Shown: positions 34,011-36,841 of the stretch, piece by piece
Layout: each line of letters starts with the position of its first letter
How positions within the stretch are numbered: the stretch's first letter is position 1
Assembly (NCBI RefSeq): GCF_000297775.1
Contig: NZ_JH815521.1
Coordinates: forward strand, 1 to 36,841
Direction of reading: 5' to 3'
From: Sutterella wadsworthensis 2_1_59BFAA
Lineage (GTDB): Bacteria; Pseudomonadota; Gammaproteobacteria; Burkholderiales; Burkholderiaceae_F
Length of the DNA: 36,841 nucleotides
The notes under the pieces: model-generated
Seen by the model: the letters and a program-made list of their open reading frames with translations, nothing else
The model's database searches: none
Told to the model about the DNA's origin: nothing
Made by a program: the position numbers and the translations under genes

Positions 34011-36394
34011 TTAGAAGTTGAAGCGGACGTTGGCGAAGATGCCGTGCGTGTTGATGTCGCTGCCCCAGGAACCGGAGTAGGAAACACCAACCGTGGCGTG
34101 CTTCGCAACCTGACCGACGATGCCGAGACCGAGGTTGGCCTGATCCTTGAGTTCAGAGCCTTCGATCGTGGCGAACTTGCCGCCTTCGCCCATCTGGACG
34201 TTCACGAGACCTTCGGTGTCACCGAAGTAGTGAGACCAGCCGAGGTCGGCCGTCAGAGCGACAGGCATGTTGCCCATGGCGAACGGAACGGCGGTACGAA
34301 CACCGAGCGTAGCGATCTGAATGTCGTCCTTGATTTCGTCGGTCTTGAAGCTGTGGCCGAGCGTATTGTCAGTCATGGCATCCGTTTCGACGCGGGCCCA
34401 GGTGAAGCCGACGTACGGGGAGATCTTCGCAACGCTCAGGTCAAAGTTGTACGCACCTTCAACGAAGCCCTGAAGGACGGAGGCGTTTTCGCTGTGCTGG
34501 TTCACCGTACCGCCCCAGACACGGGTCGTGTCACGATCCTGATCCGTGTAGGCAACACCGTAGGTCATCGTCACATTGCCGATGTCCGTCAGACCGTAGA
34601 CGCCGAAGTGCGTGTCATCGCCGTCGATCTTGTTGGCGCCGGACTTGTAGTCCGTCGTACCGTAGCCGAAGAAGGCGCCGAACTTCGTGTTGTCAAGGAC
34701 AAGAGCTTCAGCACCGAGGAAGCCGGCGCGGAAGTCGACGTCCATCGTGTCGCTATTGCCATCGGCTTCGCCCCAGTGACCGATCCCAGCAGCCCAGATG
34801 CGGGCGCGGCCGTTGTCAACTTCGGCGGAGCGACCTTCACCCATGCCGCGGGCCTGATCCATGACCGTGCGGGACACGGCCGTGGCGTTCACGACGAGAG
34901 CATTGCGGGCCGTGGCGTAGAAGTCATCGTCAAGCGTGGCCAACGTGTCGCCAATAAGCGAGACCTGATCTTTCTTGGTGCTGAGAATCTGGCCGGTAAG
35001 ACTGCTACCGGAAGCAGCGATGGCAGAAGCAATGCGCTGTTCGTTGGCGGTCTTGGCGAACTGTTCAACGGTGACACCATCCTTCTTGGTCATCGTCACC
35101 GTGGCCTTGTTACCGGAACCCGTAGCCTTGGCAACGTCAAAGAAGACGAAGTCAGAGTTGGCTTCAGCGTTCAAATTGTCGAACAACTTGTCCTCGGCCT
35201 TGTTGTTCTTGGCTTCAAAGGAACCTGTGATGGCATCCTTTTCACCATTGAAGACAGCGGCCAGTGTGGAACCGTCGGCACCTTCAAGCGACAGCTCAAA
35301 CTTCTTGTCGCCGTTGAACGTAACGGAGTCAACAATGACGTTGGAAGCAGCATCAATGACGAGCGTACCACCATTCGCAATGTCAACCTTCAGTTTGCCT
35401 GCCGCGGCTTCCTTGCTGACAAGCTGACCCTTCATCGTGAACTGGTCGTTGTAGCTCGAGAGAACGCCGAATTTACCACCATTCTGCACCGTAACCTTGT
35501 TGTCAATGCCGATGGATTCAGCAAAGACGAGAAGCGTGCCGCCCCCAACGGTCGTCGTGCCGGCGTAGGAGTTGTTACCCGTCATGACGAGGGTGCCTTC
35601 ACCCTGCTTGACAAGCGTGCCCTTGTAGCCAGCATTGTCGTTAGCACGCTTATCCTTGATGGCTTGAGCGCGTTCAGCATACGCAGCGAGAAGAGTCGAC
35701 TTTTCATGATCGCCAACGATATGGCTAGTGCGATCGCTTTCAGTCACCTCGCCGTCACCATCCTTGACGACAAAATCCTTACCCGTGATGATCTCGCCAT
35801 ACGCCAGCTTGGTACCGTCTGCCGTTGCCTTCATCCATGCGTCATCTTCGGCCTTGCGCTGGTCAAGAGCCACGTTGGAGATGTCGTTCGACCAAACGTC
35901 AAGAGAACCAGCCTTGGCCATGTTGTATTCGAACTTGCCGAGGAACTGGCCAGGACCATACATGCCCTTGTCAAGGTCGGGCACGCCCCAACCCATGCGG
36001 TCGGAAACTTCGCCGTCCTTGCGGACAGTACCGTCAACGTCAGTCCAGCCTTCCATATTGGTGCCGTCAGCATTCTTATGGTTGGCCGTCGTGAACATGA
36101 CGTCACGAACCTGAAGCGCATTCATCTGGTCATAGCGGGACATCAGGACGCCCATGGCACCGGCAACGTGCGGTGCAGCCATGGAGGTACCACCCCAGGA
36201 AGCGTAGCCAGGATTGCCGTGATCGTCCGTCGTGCTCGAGTAAATGCCGTTGCCCGGAGCGGCAACCGTCCACCACTTGCCCTGACCGGCTTCGTTGAAG
36301 TTCTTGATGAGTTCGTAAGAACCGGCCTTAGAACCCTTCTTCAAACCGGCAACAGCAATCCAGTGCTTTTCAGCGGCCGGGTTGTAGAGCGGAT
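34011..36394 (-). pseudogene. subtilisin-type (S8) autotransporter, 5'-truncated by IS256
   Basis: A surface serine-protease autotransporter with its front cut off. The remaining frame, open from the IS border, contains the catalytic Ser in GGTSMAAPHVAGAMG, a passenger-associated repeat (LVKQGEGTLVMTGNNSYAGTTTVGGGTLLV), and a complete C-terminal beta-barrel domain (from about WAAGIGHWGEADG) ending NVRFNF. The Asp and His of the triad and the signal peptide would lie beyond 36395, beyond the IS256 element. The only apparent start is a TTG at 36344, inside the protease domain, so it is not a genuine start. Whether the other half exists beyond the window is unknown. Confidence 0.9.
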
Positions 36395-36489
36395 GGGAGT
36401 GTCAGGATTTCTGTGTCTGGGGAGGTTATTCCAGGGGCAGCCCAACGAGGCTGCCCTTTGTATTTGAGATGCAGTATGCCAGACCTGAT

Positions 36490-36588
36490 GCGATAGCGGG
36501 GGCTAAGGTGGAGGGGCCCGCGCGGAGCGCGGGAGGATCCTCCTTAGCCCCCGCTATCGCGCGCCGCGAAGCGGCTGGCGCGTTAGCG
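36490..36588. repeat. 90-bp structured segment in the 3' UTR of the IS256 copy
   Basis: A 19-bp perfect inverted repeat (36490-36508 with 36542-36560) encloses an inner 7-bp stem CCCGCGC/GCGCGGG. A second smaller stem (CGCGCC/GGCGCG) follows. The segment is bounded by TAGCG direct repeats (36494-36498 and 36584-36588), and copy 1 has exactly one TAGCG there and lacks the rest. Confidence 0.75.
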
Positions 36589-36613
36589 CGAGAGGTCTAA
36601 TCATATCCCTTCC

Positions 36614-36841
36614 TTACTCCATGGCACCTGTAAAGCGCTCACCAAACAGCAGAGCGAACTGGGGCATGGCAGCAGCCCACTTGGGCGTAGCACGCTTCCA
36701 GGAGGCCGTGAAATTCATGATGGCCAGGTAAATCAGCTTCTTGGCAGCGTCCTCATTGGGGAACAGAGTGCGCGTCTTGATCACCTTCCTGATAGCACGG
36801 TTGAGCCCTTCAATCGCATTGGTCGTATAGATCAGCGTACG
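36614..36841 (-). CDS. IS256-family transposase, C-terminal part (partial at window edge)
   Basis: The last 75 residues of an IS256 transposase: TTNAIEGLNR holds the catalytic Glu, and the end is GERFTGAME as in the first copy. Substitutions such as PKWAAAMPQ, NEDAAKKL and SWKRATPK show it is a diverged relative. The gene continues beyond the window. Confidence 0.9.
   Translation of the reverse strand, partial: RTLIYTTNAIEGLNRAIRKVIKTRTLFPNEDAAKKLIYLAIMNFTASWKRATPKWAAAMPQFALLFGERFTGAME

Larger units (their letters stand above)
36395..36841 (-). mobile_element. second IS256-family element, partial (runs off the window)
   Basis: The right terminal repeat GGGAGTGTCAGG matches that of the copy at 11720-13209, followed by the shared stem-loop. 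The transposase lies inward on the minus strand. Opposite in orientation to the first copy and slightly diverged. The neighbouring 8 bases (36387-36394) are GAGCGGAT; their partner lies outside the window. Confidence 0.9.

Noticed and set aside
34044-36467. 807-codon antisense frame over the S8 autotransporter
   Set aside because: Shadow of the coding strand, whose protease and barrel motifs are clear.
1-36841. CRISPR array, tRNA or rRNA genes
   Set aside because: No spaced direct repeats of 24-40 bases and no tRNA cloverleaf or rRNA-like stretch was seen; a scan with dedicated tools would settle it.

Overview
The window looks like a chromosomal stretch of a Sutterellaceae-like betaproteobacterium (Sutterella/Parasutterella type). 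This is inferred from the large autotransporters (one with an ESPR-type extended signal peptide), dense Shine-Dalgarno-led GC-rich genes, the mix of IS200/IS605, IS256 and IS110 elements, and the style of the housekeeping genes. I have no database search behind the taxonomic call.

Layout. 1-3.0 kb is a decayed, AT-richer island: a phosphoethanolamine-transferase gene broken at both ends, beside a tyrosine recombinase. 3.4-4.6 kb holds a two-gene operon (DUF6429 protein plus the RarD-like permease). 4.8-6.95 kb holds an IS200/IS605-type element encoding only TnpB, head to head with a second tnpB that is frameshifted and truncated. 6.9-10.4 kb holds a very large TPR-like/DUF2185 protein and a small four-helix membrane protein. 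11-17 kb is one 1503-codon autotransporter split by a complete IS256-family element: 8-bp target duplications are visible and precise excision would restore the frame. 17.3-23.3 kb is a run of single-gene units: M20 carbamoylase/hydrolase, polyphosphate kinase 2, BrnQ-like branched-chain amino acid carrier, and an unknown protein. 23.5-24.6 kb holds two tandem outer-membrane-type lipoproteins on the minus strand. 24.9-25.3 kb holds an unusual ribbon-helix-helix-like protein with a 10-cysteine acidic tail. 25.7-29.8 kb holds a UraA-type uracil permease, an HU/IHF-like protein and an amidophosphoribosyltransferase that lacks the N-terminal catalytic cysteine. 30-36.8 kb is accessory: a 57-residue membrane peptide, a recombinase remnant, an unknown protein, an IS110 element, and a subtilisin-type (S8) autotransporter cut by a second, diverged IS256 copy that runs off the window.

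Themes. Two different surface autotransporters are interrupted by related IS256 copies in opposite orientation, suggesting surface-protein inactivation or switching. Nucleotide metabolism (UraA, PurF-like, PPK2, carbamoylase) is scattered over single-gene units with strong intrinsic terminators. The least explained items are the Cys-rich RHH protein (24869-25348), the PurF-like enzyme starting MGG (28343-29764), the 880-residue DUF2185 protein, and a 90-bp structured segment present in only one of the two IS256 copies. No CRISPR array, tRNA or rRNA was recognised.
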